NCBI GenBank assembly: GCA_965140405.1
Contig: OZ223208.1
Coordinates: 3,410,001-3,474,000 of the forward strand
Direction of reading: 5' to 3'
DNA: 64,000 nt
Source of the DNA: G963556115 sp963666605
GTDB taxonomy: Bacteria > Planctomycetota > SZUA-567
Shown here: in pieces, positions 25,333 to 35,072 of the stretch
Position numbering within the stretch: position 1 is the first letter of the stretch
Layout of the letters: the number at the start of each line of letters is the position of its first letter
Position numbers and translations under genes: made by a program
The notes under the pieces: generated by a model
The model's database searches: none
Seen by the model: the letters and a program-made list of their open reading frames with translations, nothing else
What the model was told of the DNA's origin: nothing

Positions 25333-28023
25333 TTAATTGGCCAAGGTATTTACAACAATTCTACTTAGATCAGAAGCTCTGAATGGTTTATGTATGAATC
25401 CGTGCAGACCAGCTTCGTCCAACTGTTTCAACTCTTCAGAACGTGAAAAACCTGATGACACGATAATTCGCGCATCAGGTTTTATCTTCTTTATCTCCCA
25501 GAAACAGTCCCTACCATTCATCTCTGGCATAACCATGTCTAATATTACAAGATCAATACTGTCTTGCTCTTCCTCGAATATATCTCTTCCCTCAACTCCA
25601 TCTTTTGCAAGAAGTATAGAATATCCAATGTTTTCAAGAAGAGCTTTGGCAGTTTCTCGCATTACCTCTTCATCATCAATTATAAGTATTGTTCCAGTAC
25701 CGCTAAAGCCATCAACCGGTGACTGAATATCAACGACCTCTTCAGTATCAGACAATGGAAGCAATATACTAAAATTAGTACCAACACCCTCTTCGCTGTA
25801 TACAGTAATTGATCCTTGATGTTGCTGTATAGTACCGAAGACCGCTGAAAGCCCAAGTCCAGTTCCTTGACCTACTTCTTTAGTAGTAAAAAATGGCTCA
25901 AAAATTTTACCCATGTTTTCCTGCGAAATACCACACCCAGTATCACGAATCTCTATTTCAGCATAATTCCCTGGACTAATATCGAATGTACTAGAACGAC
26001 AGTAGTTAGAATCAAGTGATGTTGATTTTAAATTGATCTCTAGATCACCACCTTCAGGCATAGCATGTGACGCATTAATAAACAAATTCATAAAAGCACT
26101 TTGAAGCTGTGAAGAGTCCCCTACAACAAATACACTCTCACAATGGGAGAGTGATGTAATTCTGATTCGTTTATCAACTGTATTACTAAATAAAGAAATT
26201 GTATTGGCTAGAATTTCAGCAATATTTATTGGAGAAAAGCATAATGGTTGTTGGCGTGAAAACGAAAGCAATTTGCTCGTTAATGACGCTGCTCTCTCTG
26301 CTGATTCAAGAATTACATCTAGGAACCTAACCGGGTCACTCCCCATATCAATATGCATTTTCGCAAGGTCTGCTGCAGAAATAATTCCTCCCAGCATATT
26401 ATTAAAATCATGTGCAACACCAGCTGAAAGTTGACCTATAGCATCCAATTTCTGGCTCTGGTGTAATTTATATTGAAGAGCATTTTCTTCGGTTATATCC
26501 TTAAATACTAGAACTGCTCCAATGATCTTCCCATCGTTACTACGTATCGGAGCAGCCGAATCTGAAATATAGCACTCACTTTTATCGCGTGAAATGAGAA
26601 TCGCCGTATTTTTTTGAGATATCGTTTCACCTGATTCAATGACTTCTTCAACAGAATTTTTTATAGGGCCAAATGTATTAGAATTTACAATTGTAAATAC
26701 ATCTGAAAGCGGTCTATTTATTGCTTCTTCAGCAGGCCAACCTGTAAGAAGCTCTGCAATAGGATTGATCTGCTGTATACACCCATCAACATCTGTAGCA
26801 ATAACCCCTTCACCGATTGATGACAAAGTTACCCTTAGATTCTCTTCCTGCTCCAGTAGCCCTTTATGCTTCTGTAGTAAACATTGCTCTGCCTTGCGTC
26901 TCTTTATAATATTAATATATAATAAAATTATCAATACCAACATTCCAAGAATAACGGCTGAGATACTCCACACGAGCCACTTATATTTTTCATAAATAGA
27001 GAATGGTCTATTGATAAATACTGCCCCTTCTGGAGCGAGATCAGGTGATAAACCATGACGTAACAAATCTTCATAATTTAATATTAGAGTTTTCGGACTT
27101 GTTGTAACCACTGGAATTGTATCTACAGGTGTGCCTTCAAGTATTTCCATTGCCATTTCAGCAGCAGTTTCTCCTTGGACACCTCCATCAACCATAATAC
27201 CGCCGGTTGAGTAATCCTTAAACGAACTCCAGAAAGTATAAATTGGTGCATTTGTATATTTACGTATAAACTGATAGGATTCAGCATGGGTCGGTATATC
27301 TATATCACGAATATAGTGCAGACCTGTATTAAGAATAATATCTTCGTCTTTAATTTTTGATAAACTCTTGGCAAAGTCCTCAATCGTAAGATCATGTAAG
27401 TATATAACCTCGATTTTTTTAGAGATATCTTTTATATCCTCAAGGTACGTTTTCATGATCGCATTTGATGTTGTTGATGAGTCTGATAACAAGAAAAGTC
27501 GTTTAGCTTTTGGATTTAGTCGCATTGCTAACTCTGCTGTTTCTATATATGAAATATCCTCTACTATCCCTGTAATCTTATCTTGTCCTTTTAATAGAGA
27601 ATCATCATAACCATTGATTCCACAAAAGACTATCGGCACATCAGGAAAGAGCTCATCTCTATATAAAAGCAAAAAGTTCAAAGCATTATTATCTGAACAA
27701 ATTATGACTGTTGGTTGATTATCGCTGTACTTTTCTTTGTAAAGCTCATGTAGTGCTGGAAACACCTTATCAATACTATAGTTCTTAGTATCCATATTCT
27801 CAATTGTTAGACTAATACTCTCTAGTCTATTACTAAAAAAATCTGCAATACCTTTAGTGATACTGTCAGTCCAGCCCAATCCTTGTTGATATGAATTTAT
27901 AAGGAGTACTTCCCTAGGATGCTTTTTATGCTCCTCATTACAAAACAAACGTTCCGAAATAGCTATAAACATCATTATACTTACAAGTATCATACTCAAT
28001 GCTCTAGCATTAAAACTTTTCAT
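25333..28023 (-). CDS. Hybrid histidine kinase with periplasmic binding-protein-like sensor (copy A)
   Basis: An 896-residue membrane kinase. Order of parts: signal/first membrane segment (about 1-25); a periplasmic ABC-type binding domain (about 35-330; EVLLINSYQQGLGW, VIICSDNNALNFL, VFCGINGYDD); a second membrane segment near 350-375; a PAS domain (SSIGEGVIATDVDG); HisKA with H538 in GVAHDFNNMLGG; HATPase with FMNLFINASHAMP and GTGLGLSAVFG; and a receiver with D829 in VILDMVMPEMNGRD. The ATG at 28023 has GGAG nine bases upstream. Copy B lies directly upstream. No output regulator is adjacent. The ligand is unknown. Confidence 0.92.
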   Translation of the reverse strand: MKSFNARALSMILVSIMMFIAISERLFCNEEHKKHPREVLLINSYQQGLGWTDSITKGIADFFSNRLESISLTIENMDTKNYSIDKVFPALHELYKEKYSDNQPTVIICSDNNALNFLLLYRDELFPDVPIVFCGINGYDDSLLKGQDKITGIVEDISYIETAELAMRLNPKAKRLFLLSDSSTTSNAIMKTYLEDIKDISKKIEVIYLHDLTIEDFAKSLSKIKDEDIILNTGLHYIRDIDIPTHAESYQFIRKYTNAPIYTFWSSFKDYSTGGIMVDGGVQGETAAEMAMEILEGTPVDTIPVVTTSPKTLILNYEDLLRHGLSPDLAPEGAVFINRPFSIYEKYKWLVWSISAVILGMLVLIILLYINIIKRRKAEQCLLQKHKGLLEQEENLRVTLSSIGEGVIATDVDGCIQQINPIAELLTGWPAEEAINRPLSDVFTIVNSNTFGPIKNSVEEVIESGETISQKNTAILISRDKSECYISDSAAPIRSNDGKIIGAVLVFKDITEENALQYKLHQSQKLDAIGQLSAGVAHDFNNMLGGIISAADLAKMHIDMGSDPVRFLDVILESAERAASLTSKLLSFSRQQPLCFSPINIAEILANTISLFSNTVDKRIRITSLSHCESVFVVGDSSQLQSAFMNLFINASHAMPEGGDLEINLKSTSLDSNYCRSSTFDISPGNYAEIEIRDTGCGISQENMGKIFEPFFTTKEVGQGTGLGLSAVFGTIQQHQGSITVYSEEGVGTNFSILLPLSDTEEVVDIQSPVDGFSGTGTILIIDDEEVMRETAKALLENIGYSILLAKDGVEGRDIFEEEQDSIDLVILDMVMPEMNGRDCFWEIKKIKPDARIIVSSGFSRSEELKQLDEAGLHGFIHKPFRASDLSRIVVNTLAN

Positions 28024-28287
28024 TAAGGTTGTCTCCAAGATTATTCAACTATATGCTATGCTCTAAAATAGTAAATTCTACAACATCATTTTATAACATT
28101 GTAATAAAATTACTACTTAAAAGAAACATGATTTAAGTCATGACGCGCGCTTTACAAGCACTTAATTAAGATTTTCTATTTATATAATATCCTCACAACC
28201 TCTAATATCACTTTTTTCCACATACCACAGGTTAGACGATCACGATCAAATACTTGTCATTGTTACAAAGCAACAACACTATCACCG

Positions 28288-30975
28288 TCAAGAGTTCAAA
28301 ATATTTATCACCAATCTGCATAGATCAGCAGCTCTAAAAGGTTTATGTATAAACCCTAGTAGTCCCGCTTCATTCAACTGATCCAACTCTTCTGAACGTG
28401 AAAAACCAGATGAAACAACAATTTTTGCATCAGGTTTTATCTTTTTAATTTCAAAAAAACAATCCCTACCATTCATCTCCGGCATTATCATATCAATAAT
28501 AACAAGATCGATACGATCCATCTCCTTTATAAAGAGTTCTTTACCCTCCCTACCGTCTTCCGCAAGCAGTACTGTATAACCTATATTCTCAAGTACAGCT
28601 TTAGCTGTTTCACGCATTACCATTTCATCATCAACGACAAGTATTGTTCCGGTACCTACAAGATTCTCAACCGGCATCAAGTTATCAACTTGCTCAACTC
28701 CATCTGACAAAGGGAGCATTATATGAAAGCTTGTTCCAGTACCTTCTTCACTATAGACTGATATTGAGCCATTATGTTGTTGTACTGTCCCAAATACAGC
28801 AGACAGTCCGAGACCAGTTCCTTGACCTACTTTTTTTGTAGTAAAAAATGGCTCAAAAATTTTACTCGTATTATCCTGTGAAATACCGCACCCTGTATCA
28901 CGTATTTCAATTTCCGCATAACTACCAGGATTAAGTTCAAACACACTAGATTTACAATAATTTAAATCCAATGATATCATCTGCAAACTTACATTCAAAT
29001 TACCTCCTTCAGGCATAGCATGTGCCGCATTTATAAATAAATTCATAAATGCGTTTTGAAGCAATGAAAAATCACCATTAACCAACAGATCCTCACTTAT
29101 AAATTGGGTGTCAATTTTTATACGCTTATCAATTGTATTACTAAATAGTGATAAAGTATCGGATAAAATATCATTGATACATACCGGCACATAACTTAGA
29201 GAGTGCTGGCGTGAAAATGCTAACAACTTGCTAGTCAAAGCTGCTGCTCTCTCCGCTGATTCTACAACTAAATCTAAAAATCTAACTGGATCACGCCCCT
29301 TATCAATACTACTTCTCACTAGGTCTGCTGCAGAAAGTATCCCTCCCAGCATATTATTAAAATCATGGGCAATGCCTGCAGAAAGTTGACCAACTGCATC
29401 CATTTTTTGACTTTGGTGTAATTTAACTTGAAGTGCATTTTCTTCAGTTATATCTCTAAAGACTAAAACTACCCCAATAATTTCTCCAAGATTATTAAGT
29501 ATCGGAGCCGCCGAATCAGAAATATGATATTCGCTTTTGTCACGTGATATGAGAAGAGCTGTGCAATTTTGTGAAACCGTCTCTCCAGAATTGATCACCT
29601 CTTCAACAGGATTGTCTAAAAGGTTATAAGTACCAGAGTCTACTATTTTGAATACATCTATGAGTAATTTTCCTACAGCTTCTTTAGCAGACCATCCTGT
29701 AAGCTTCTCCGCAACTGGATTTATCTGTAGAATATTGCCATCAGTATTGGTTACTATTACTCCTTCACCAATTGAGGACAAGGTTACTCTTAGATTTTCT
29801 TCCTGCTCCTTTAACCATTCATTCTTCTGCTGTAAGTCGAGTTCGACCTTACGACGCTTAACAATATTGATATATAAAAAGAATATCATTGTCATCATTC
29901 CAGCCAGAACAACAGACACACTCCATACGACAAGCTTATACTCTTTATAAATTGAGAACGGCCTATTTATTATTGTTGTTCCTTCAGGAGCGATCTCTTC
30001 CGGTATACCCAAAAGCTCCAACTCTCTAAAATTCAATATAGATATGTTTGGGCTTTCTGTCACTATCTTGATCTGATCTGCTGGAGTTCCATTTAATATT
30101 TCAAGAGCCATTTCAGCTGCAACTCTTCCTTGAGCCGCTGCATCTAACATTACTCCACCTGTTGAAAATTCTTTATACACCGTCCATGAATTAAATATAG
30201 GAGCAAGTGTATACTTTCTTGTGAACTCATATAACTCTAACGGTGTTAGTCTATGCTCATCACGAGTATAATGTACTCCAAAATTGATAATGATATCATC
30301 TTTATCTATCTTTGGTAGTTCCTTAGATAATTCATCAAGCGTTAAATTATGTAGTGGTATGACTTCTATATTACTTAATTTCCCTTTGGTCTTTTTGTAA
30401 AACCCCTCGACATTGGCTGTTGCCGTTTTAGAAGAACCTGCTAACAAATAAATTCTTTTTGCGTTAGGATTAATCGTCATAGCGAGTTCCGCTGTCTCTA
30501 AAAAAGAAACATCTTCAACAACTCCGGTGATATTTTTCTGCCCTTTTAGAATTGATTCATTGAAATTATTAATTCCACAAAACACAATTGGAACCCCTGG
30601 AAAGAGTGAATCCCGTGAGGATATAAGAAAGTCCAATGCATTATTGTCTGAACAAATAATAACTCTGGGTTGGTTATTGGTGTATTTTATTTTATACAGG
30701 TTATAGAGAGCAGGATAGAGTTTGTCTAGGCTGTAAACCTTACTATCCATATTTTCTATAATAAGATTTACATCTGGATGCTCATTATCGAAGAAATTCC
30801 TTATGCTACTAGTTACGTCGTCTGCCCACTCAAGCCCTTGGCTATATGAATTAATATAAAGCACCCCTCTAGCATGTTTTACATTATCATCACTATATGC
30901 TCTTTCGAAAAAGCATAAAGACATTATCATGCATACCAATGATAATCCTAATATTCTAGTTTTAATATTTTTCAT
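28288..30975 (-). CDS. Hybrid histidine kinase with periplasmic binding-protein-like sensor (copy B)
   Basis: An 895-residue paralogue of the neighbour at 25333, with the same layout: signal segment, periplasmic binding domain (VLYINSYSQGLEWADD, VIICSDNNALDFL, VFCGINNFNES), membrane segment near 350-370, PAS (SSIGEGVIVTNTDG), HisKA with H537 in GIAHDFNNMLGG, HATPase (GTGLGLSAVFGTVQQHNG) and receiver with D828 in VIIDMIMPEMNGRD. The kinase halves are much more alike than the sensor halves. The start at 30975 has GGAG eight bases upstream. The gap of 264 bases to copy A suggests separate transcription. Confidence 0.92.
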   Translation of the reverse strand: MKNIKTRILGLSLVCMIMSLCFFERAYSDDNVKHARGVLYINSYSQGLEWADDVTSSIRNFFDNEHPDVNLIIENMDSKVYSLDKLYPALYNLYKIKYTNNQPRVIICSDNNALDFLISSRDSLFPGVPIVFCGINNFNESILKGQKNITGVVEDVSFLETAELAMTINPNAKRIYLLAGSSKTATANVEGFYKKTKGKLSNIEVIPLHNLTLDELSKELPKIDKDDIIINFGVHYTRDEHRLTPLELYEFTRKYTLAPIFNSWTVYKEFSTGGVMLDAAAQGRVAAEMALEILNGTPADQIKIVTESPNISILNFRELELLGIPEEIAPEGTTIINRPFSIYKEYKLVVWSVSVVLAGMMTMIFFLYINIVKRRKVELDLQQKNEWLKEQEENLRVTLSSIGEGVIVTNTDGNILQINPVAEKLTGWSAKEAVGKLLIDVFKIVDSGTYNLLDNPVEEVINSGETVSQNCTALLISRDKSEYHISDSAAPILNNLGEIIGVVLVFRDITEENALQVKLHQSQKMDAVGQLSAGIAHDFNNMLGGILSAADLVRSSIDKGRDPVRFLDLVVESAERAAALTSKLLAFSRQHSLSYVPVCINDILSDTLSLFSNTIDKRIKIDTQFISEDLLVNGDFSLLQNAFMNLFINAAHAMPEGGNLNVSLQMISLDLNYCKSSVFELNPGSYAEIEIRDTGCGISQDNTSKIFEPFFTTKKVGQGTGLGLSAVFGTVQQHNGSISVYSEEGTGTSFHIMLPLSDGVEQVDNLMPVENLVGTGTILVVDDEMVMRETAKAVLENIGYTVLLAEDGREGKELFIKEMDRIDLVIIDMIMPEMNGRDCFFEIKKIKPDAKIVVSSGFSRSEELDQLNEAGLLGFIHKPFRAADLCRLVINILNS

Positions 30976-31343
30976 AAAACTATCTCCGAACGTATTGTAC
31001 AATATTCTACAATATTGTGCCAATCATTCATTTTAGACATATCGTTTATTGTAGATGCTGTTTAAATAAAACGCAATATAATAAAACTATTTATACTATA
31101 TTTCTTGATAAATTATCTGATGTTTATCAAGAATAAAACATTGCACTCTTCATGCTACAGAGTTACTAATAATAAGTATACAGTTATTTTGTTATTACAG
31201 TACAGCCCATTTTACCTACAACACTATAGTATATGCCCGTAGTAAAGAAAGTTTTACCGTCTAAGTTTAAATTATAGTTAATGAAAATTTAATTGAGTAA
31301 TCACTAGTACTAGCTCCTTGATATTTTGCGAATTAAACCACTA
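30976..31343. other. AT-rich gap between kinase B and a hypothetical gene
   Basis: About 370 bases with no supported gene. Next to the kinase B start, ACAATATTCTACAATATTGT contains two copies of ACAATATT and may be a binding site for a regulator; this is only a visual repeat. Confidence 0.35.
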
Positions 31344-31814
31344 CTAATTCAAAAGCGCCCAATCTATATCTTTAGACATCATTTCAGAAACGTCTACAAC
31401 CAATCCCTCACAACAATGGTAGATACCATCTACATATTCATTTACCGTAAATTTCTCTCCACTTGCCAGATTATGCTTTATACTCCATCCGGGTATCTGA
31501 ATATCATCCCAAACCAAAGACATTCTATATGGTGCAAAACGAGCTGAGTTCCTGTCAGAGTTGTGAATAATTACCAACTTATCACCAAGTTTTTCAAAGC
31601 AGAATACAGAATTATCAGTAATCAAAAAACTCGCCTCAATAACTCCGTAAAATTCTACCAATTCACCTTCTTTTGTACTTCTAGAAATAACAAACAAATG
31701 ATTAGAGCTCTTCTTGCATACAAGATCCTGTATACACTTCACGACTTTACTATATGATTTATCATACAAACACTCAGCTACTTCATCATTTGTCATACTC
31801 TTCGTCAATTTCAT
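31344..31814 (-). CDS. Hypothetical protein, unknown function
   Basis: A 156-residue soluble protein I do not recognise. It has no signal peptide or membrane segment. The first 35 residues are charged and helical (TNDEVAECLYDKSYSKVVKC), followed by beta-rich sequence (NHLFVISRSTKEG, LVEFYGVIEASFLITD, DKLVIIHNSDRN). Four to five cysteines are scattered. AGGAG lies five bases before the ATG at 31814; an adjacent ATG at 31817 is too close to it. It stands alone and is divergent from the S24 repressor-like gene. Confidence 0.65.
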   Translation of the reverse strand: MKLTKSMTNDEVAECLYDKSYSKVVKCIQDLVCKKSSNHLFVISRSTKEGELVEFYGVIEASFLITDNSVFCFEKLGDKLVIIHNSDRNSARFAPYRMSLVWDDIQIPGWSIKHNLASGEKFTVNEYVDGIYHCCEGLVVDVSEMMSKDIDWALLN

Positions 31815-32184
31815 CATATCTCCTAATAAATATATTCTTTATCCAAACAAACATTAGCACTGCTGCGGCTCTACCCTACAACTCAACAGATAAAACTCTA
31901 CTACTGTAATGCACTACACACATTATTCAACACTAACCCTGAATCTTTAACTCCCACACTACCAGAACAAAAATCTTTTTTCTGCACACGCAGACGAAGT
32001 GTTGCATTCTATTTAACTTCATGGTAGCATTTACTATTGTTAAACGATAAAGATTACTCGACCAAGCCACTAGTAATAATATTTACAAAGTCGATCACAA
32101 TCTTTGTCACTCTTTTCAGTATACGATAAAAACTCGTACAATCAATACGCTTTTACGAATATTTCTCGATAAGAATGGATAGCT
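31815..32184. other. Divergent intergenic region before the S24 repressor-like gene
   Basis: About 370 AT-rich bases with no ORF. It should hold promoters in both directions; no clear palindromic operator was seen. Confidence 0.4.
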
Positions 32185-33234
32185 ATGCATAAGTCTATAT
32201 CTGATATGACGATAGGAGAACGAGTTATTTTCGTTTTCGACACCACACAGCGGATTATTGGCGAAATACTTGATGTTTCCCAAGATACTATCTCGCTATG
32301 GAAGAACGGAAAAACCCCAACAACCGAGCACCTAAAGAATATATCAATAGAGACAAATGTCGGTATCGAGTGGTTTCTTATGGGAAAGACCAGCAATGTT
32401 GAGTCAATAACCTATGCATTCTTCCCAATTGACAAAGAGGAAGGCATCCTCAACTCTACGAGTTATATTCGTGCAAGAAGCTTTAGTGGCTGGGCTCTAT
32501 CGTGGTGTCATGATCCTATCGTCCACGAAATGGCTATCCGTGCTTCAGCTGCATTTTTTAGACATGCTACCGAGATTGACGCACCAGATCCTATAGAGAT
32601 CATGAATAACGACAGTTATATTAACTTTGACTTTAGCACATTCGAAAGTGAACCTGACGAGCAAGAGTACTTAGAATTTGCCGCTCAAACGCCAGTACCA
32701 AGCAGCTACTTAGACCAATACCGAGATAAAATTCAGTACATGCTCGAGTGCTATACTCCTAGTGCATCCTTTGGTAGACCACTACAATCAACAACACCAA
32801 CCACCGAACTCCCAGAGATCGCCCCAGAAGATTTCGAAGAGATCCCCTTCTATGGTGATGAAATAGCCGCTGGCCAACCTTTAGCCATCAGGGAAGCCCC
32901 TGAGGGCATAGTCATAGTGCATAAAGCTTGGTGTAAAAACCCAACAAAAATGGTAGCTGTGAGAGTAGCCAGCACTGGAACTAGTATGGAGCCAACCATT
33001 CCTGCCGGAGCAATAGTAACAATTGACTCCTCACAGGTAGACCCAGAGAGCCTCTTAAACCAAGTAGTAGCAATCTATAAACACGGCGACGGAGCTACTC
33101 TAAAGAGACTAGCTAGAACCGACCAAGGTTGGTGCGGTGTACCAGACAACCGCGATCCAGAGCATGAGATAATCACCATCAATGAAGGCGACCGCATCAT
33201 CGGTAAAGTAAATAGTGTACACTACGCACTCTAA
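32185..33234 (+). CDS. S24 (LexA/CI-like) transcriptional regulator
   Basis: A 349-residue protein. Residues about 10-65 are a phage-repressor-type helix-turn-helix (IGEILDVSQDTISLWKNGKTP). The C-terminal 130 residues are an S24/LexA-type fold with the catalytic pair S267 (GTSMEPTI) and K307 (ATLKRLA), preceded by EIPFYGDEIAAGQP where self-cleavage would occur. The middle (70-200) is unusually long for a CI protein and I do not recognise it. No phage genes surround it, so it is probably a chromosomal stress regulator. Whether it cleaves itself is untested. Confidence 0.85.
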   Translation: MHKSISDMTIGERVIFVFDTTQRIIGEILDVSQDTISLWKNGKTPTTEHLKNISIETNVGIEWFLMGKTSNVESITYAFFPIDKEEGILNSTSYIRARSFSGWALSWCHDPIVHEMAIRASAAFFRHATEIDAPDPIEIMNNDSYINFDFSTFESEPDEQEYLEFAAQTPVPSSYLDQYRDKIQYMLECYTPSASFGRPLQSTTPTTELPEIAPEDFEEIPFYGDEIAAGQPLAIREAPEGIVIVHKAWCKNPTKMVAVRVASTGTSMEPTIPAGAIVTIDSSQVDPESLLNQVVAIYKHGDGATLKRLARTDQGWCGVPDNRDPEHEIITINEGDRIIGKVNSVHYAL

Positions 33235-33463
33235 GTAATTCTATTTAGAGACAGCGGAGATAATTCATAATGCCTTAATAAAGATATTCTGCTCAGCAAG
33301 TATAATACTCAACATTTGAATACCCGCACACCTGAGAGCATCACACCTTGACTATTAAAAGTGTCCAAGATTGACAACCTTCTTGAAAGTAAGCTCAATC
33401 TTTATATCATATACACTTATCGGACATTTTCTCAAAACAACAGACCATACGGAGTCAACTATA

Positions 33464-33931
33464 ATGGAGAACAAATCAGAAAGAGTGAAGAAATCTTTAA
33501 AGCTCTTCAATTCGGGGTACAACTGTGCACAGAGCGTAGTCTGCGCATACTCAGATATCTTTGGTATATCTATAGAAGAAGGTAGAAAGCTCTCCTCAGG
33601 ATTTGGTGGAGGAATCGGCGGTTTACGCAGAACTTGTGGAGCATTTTCAGGACTTGTTATACTACTAGGACTAAAACACGGAGCATACGACCCGAATGAT
33701 AATACTGCAAAGAGAGCCTATTACAAATTGATACAGGATTGTGAACAAGAGTTCAAAGATAAATTTGAGACAAGCAACTGCAAAGAACTTCTTACCAAGG
33801 CAGGAGCACATTTCTCTGAAAGTCCAATGGCTAGGAATGAGGAATACTACTCAAAGCGTCCTTGTGCAGTATTCGTTGCATTTGCCAGTGAACTTTTCGA
33901 AAAATATTCTCAGGTAACAGCCACGATCTAA
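33464..33931 (+). CDS. C_GCAxxG_C_C family redox-type protein
   Basis: A 155-residue member of the C_GCAxxG_C_C (PF09719) family. The conserved cysteines are in GYNCAQSV, RRTCGAFSG (the CGAFSG variant of GCAxxG), SNCKEL and KRPCAVFV. GFGGGIGG precedes the central motif. Members are thought to be redox-active, often found in anaerobes, without a settled reaction. The start at 33464 has GGAG nine bases upstream and gives the usual N-terminus; the longer frame from 33371 adds unrelated residues. Single-gene unit. Confidence 0.85.
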   Translation: MENKSERVKKSLKLFNSGYNCAQSVVCAYSDIFGISIEEGRKLSSGFGGGIGGLRRTCGAFSGLVILLGLKHGAYDPNDNTAKRAYYKLIQDCEQEFKDKFETSNCKELLTKAGAHFSESPMARNEEYYSKRPCAVFVAFASELFEKYSQVTATI

Positions 33932-34014
33932 AGCTAAGCTATGCAAACAAACACCCCTTCATTTCTTCAAAAGTCACCAGACTACCAAATATACAAATAT
34001 ATAATTATTTGAAC

Positions 34015-34042
34015 TTGACGTATTTTTTACTGGTGCTAAGAT
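34015..34042 (+). promoter_or_regulatory. Candidate promoter of the diguanylate cyclase gene
   Basis: TTGACG (34015-34020) and TAAGAT (34037-34042), 16 bases apart, lie about 50 bases before the start at 34091. Confidence 0.5.
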
Positions 34043-34090
34043 TAATATATATAATAAGAGAGCATCAATTCATAATATGAAGGGGCCATA

Positions 34091-34990
34091 ATGAATCATG
34101 AATTATTCAAGAAAGTTGTTGATAACCTCCATGACGGCCTATACTTTGTCAACACAGACAGAGTAATCACATATTGGAATAAGGGAGCAGAAATAATCTC
34201 AGGATTCCGTGCCGAAGATGTTGTTGGCAAAAAATGCGCTGACAATATACTAAATCATGTTGATGAAAGTGGCCTCAACTTATGCAAGTATCTATGCCCA
34301 CTTGCAGCTACGCTACTTGACGGCGAACCCAGAGAAGCAGAAGTCTTCATGCACCACAAAGAAGGGCACCGCATACCGATATCTGTACGTGTTAATCCAA
34401 TGATAAACAGCTCTGGAACTATTGTAGGAGGATTTGAACTATTTACCGATCTTAGCAACAAACGAGCCACAGAGTTACGGATTAAAGAGCTTGAAAAGCT
34501 ATCCTATCTCGACTACTTGACAAGGATCAGCAATAGAGCTTTTGCAGAAAAAGAACTATTCGCTCGTATAGAAGAGTTCCGACGCTATGGCGTTCAATTT
34601 GGAATACTATACATAGATATAGACTTCTTTAAAAATTTCAATGACACCTACGGGCACGACACAGGCGACGAAGTACTAAAATTTGTTGCAGAAACCTTTT
34701 CGTCAAATTGCAGACCATTCGATCTCTACAGCCGCTGGGGCGGTGAAGAATTTCTCGGCATCATACGCAATGTTGATGAAGCTGGGCTCACGGTTCACGG
34801 CGAAAAGATCTGCCAATTAGTAGAGAATTCTTTCATTGTAAATAAAGACAAACAGAAGCTATCGGTTACCATCTCAATTGGAGGAACTGTAATACGGCCA
34901 AACGACGATGTAAAGAGCGTAGTGACTAGAGCTGATAAATTACAGTACATCAGCAAAGAAGCTGGCAGAAACCGCTTTACATTTGGATAG
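34091..34990 (+). CDS. PAS-GGDEF diguanylate cyclase
   Basis: A 299-residue soluble protein. Residues 1-125 are a PAS domain (LHDGLYFVNTDRVITYWNKGAE). Residues about 135-299 are a GGDEF domain with active-site GGEEF at 217-221, DIDFFKNFNDTYGHDTGD metal and substrate region, and an intact inhibitory I-site RxxD (R208-D211) exactly five residues before GGEEF. It should make cyclic-di-GMP from two GTP, with product inhibition. The cysteines in the PAS part (KKCADN, NLCKYLC) could bind a cofactor. The PilZ protein at 18459-19307 is a possible target. AGGGG lies upstream of the ATG. Confidence 0.93.
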   Translation: MNHELFKKVVDNLHDGLYFVNTDRVITYWNKGAEIISGFRAEDVVGKKCADNILNHVDESGLNLCKYLCPLAATLLDGEPREAEVFMHHKEGHRIPISVRVNPMINSSGTIVGGFELFTDLSNKRATELRIKELEKLSYLDYLTRISNRAFAEKELFARIEEFRRYGVQFGILYIDIDFFKNFNDTYGHDTGDEVLKFVAETFSSNCRPFDLYSRWGGEEFLGIIRNVDEAGLTVHGEKICQLVENSFIVNKDKQKLSVTISIGGTVIRPNDDVKSVVTRADKLQYISKEAGRNRFTFG

Positions 34991-34992
34991 AA

Positions 34993-35050
34993 TTTTTATT
35001 ATATATAGCCTCGCAGGGAAGATATCCTGCAAGGCTATATATAATAAAAA
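34993..35050. terminator. Long bidirectional terminator between diguanylate cyclase and glutamate decarboxylase
   Basis: A nearly perfect inverted repeat with arms of about 24 bases (TTTTTATTATATATAGCC, CGCAGG and their complements) around a short loop, with T-runs on both strands. It sits between convergent genes. Confidence 0.9.
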
Positions 35051-35072
35051 TGTACTATGCTTCGACCAAATG

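Noticed and set aside
32185..33234. Prophage signal from a CI/LexA-like repressor
   Set aside because: No integrase, structural or lysis genes and no repeats are nearby, so it is more likely a chromosomal S24 regulator.
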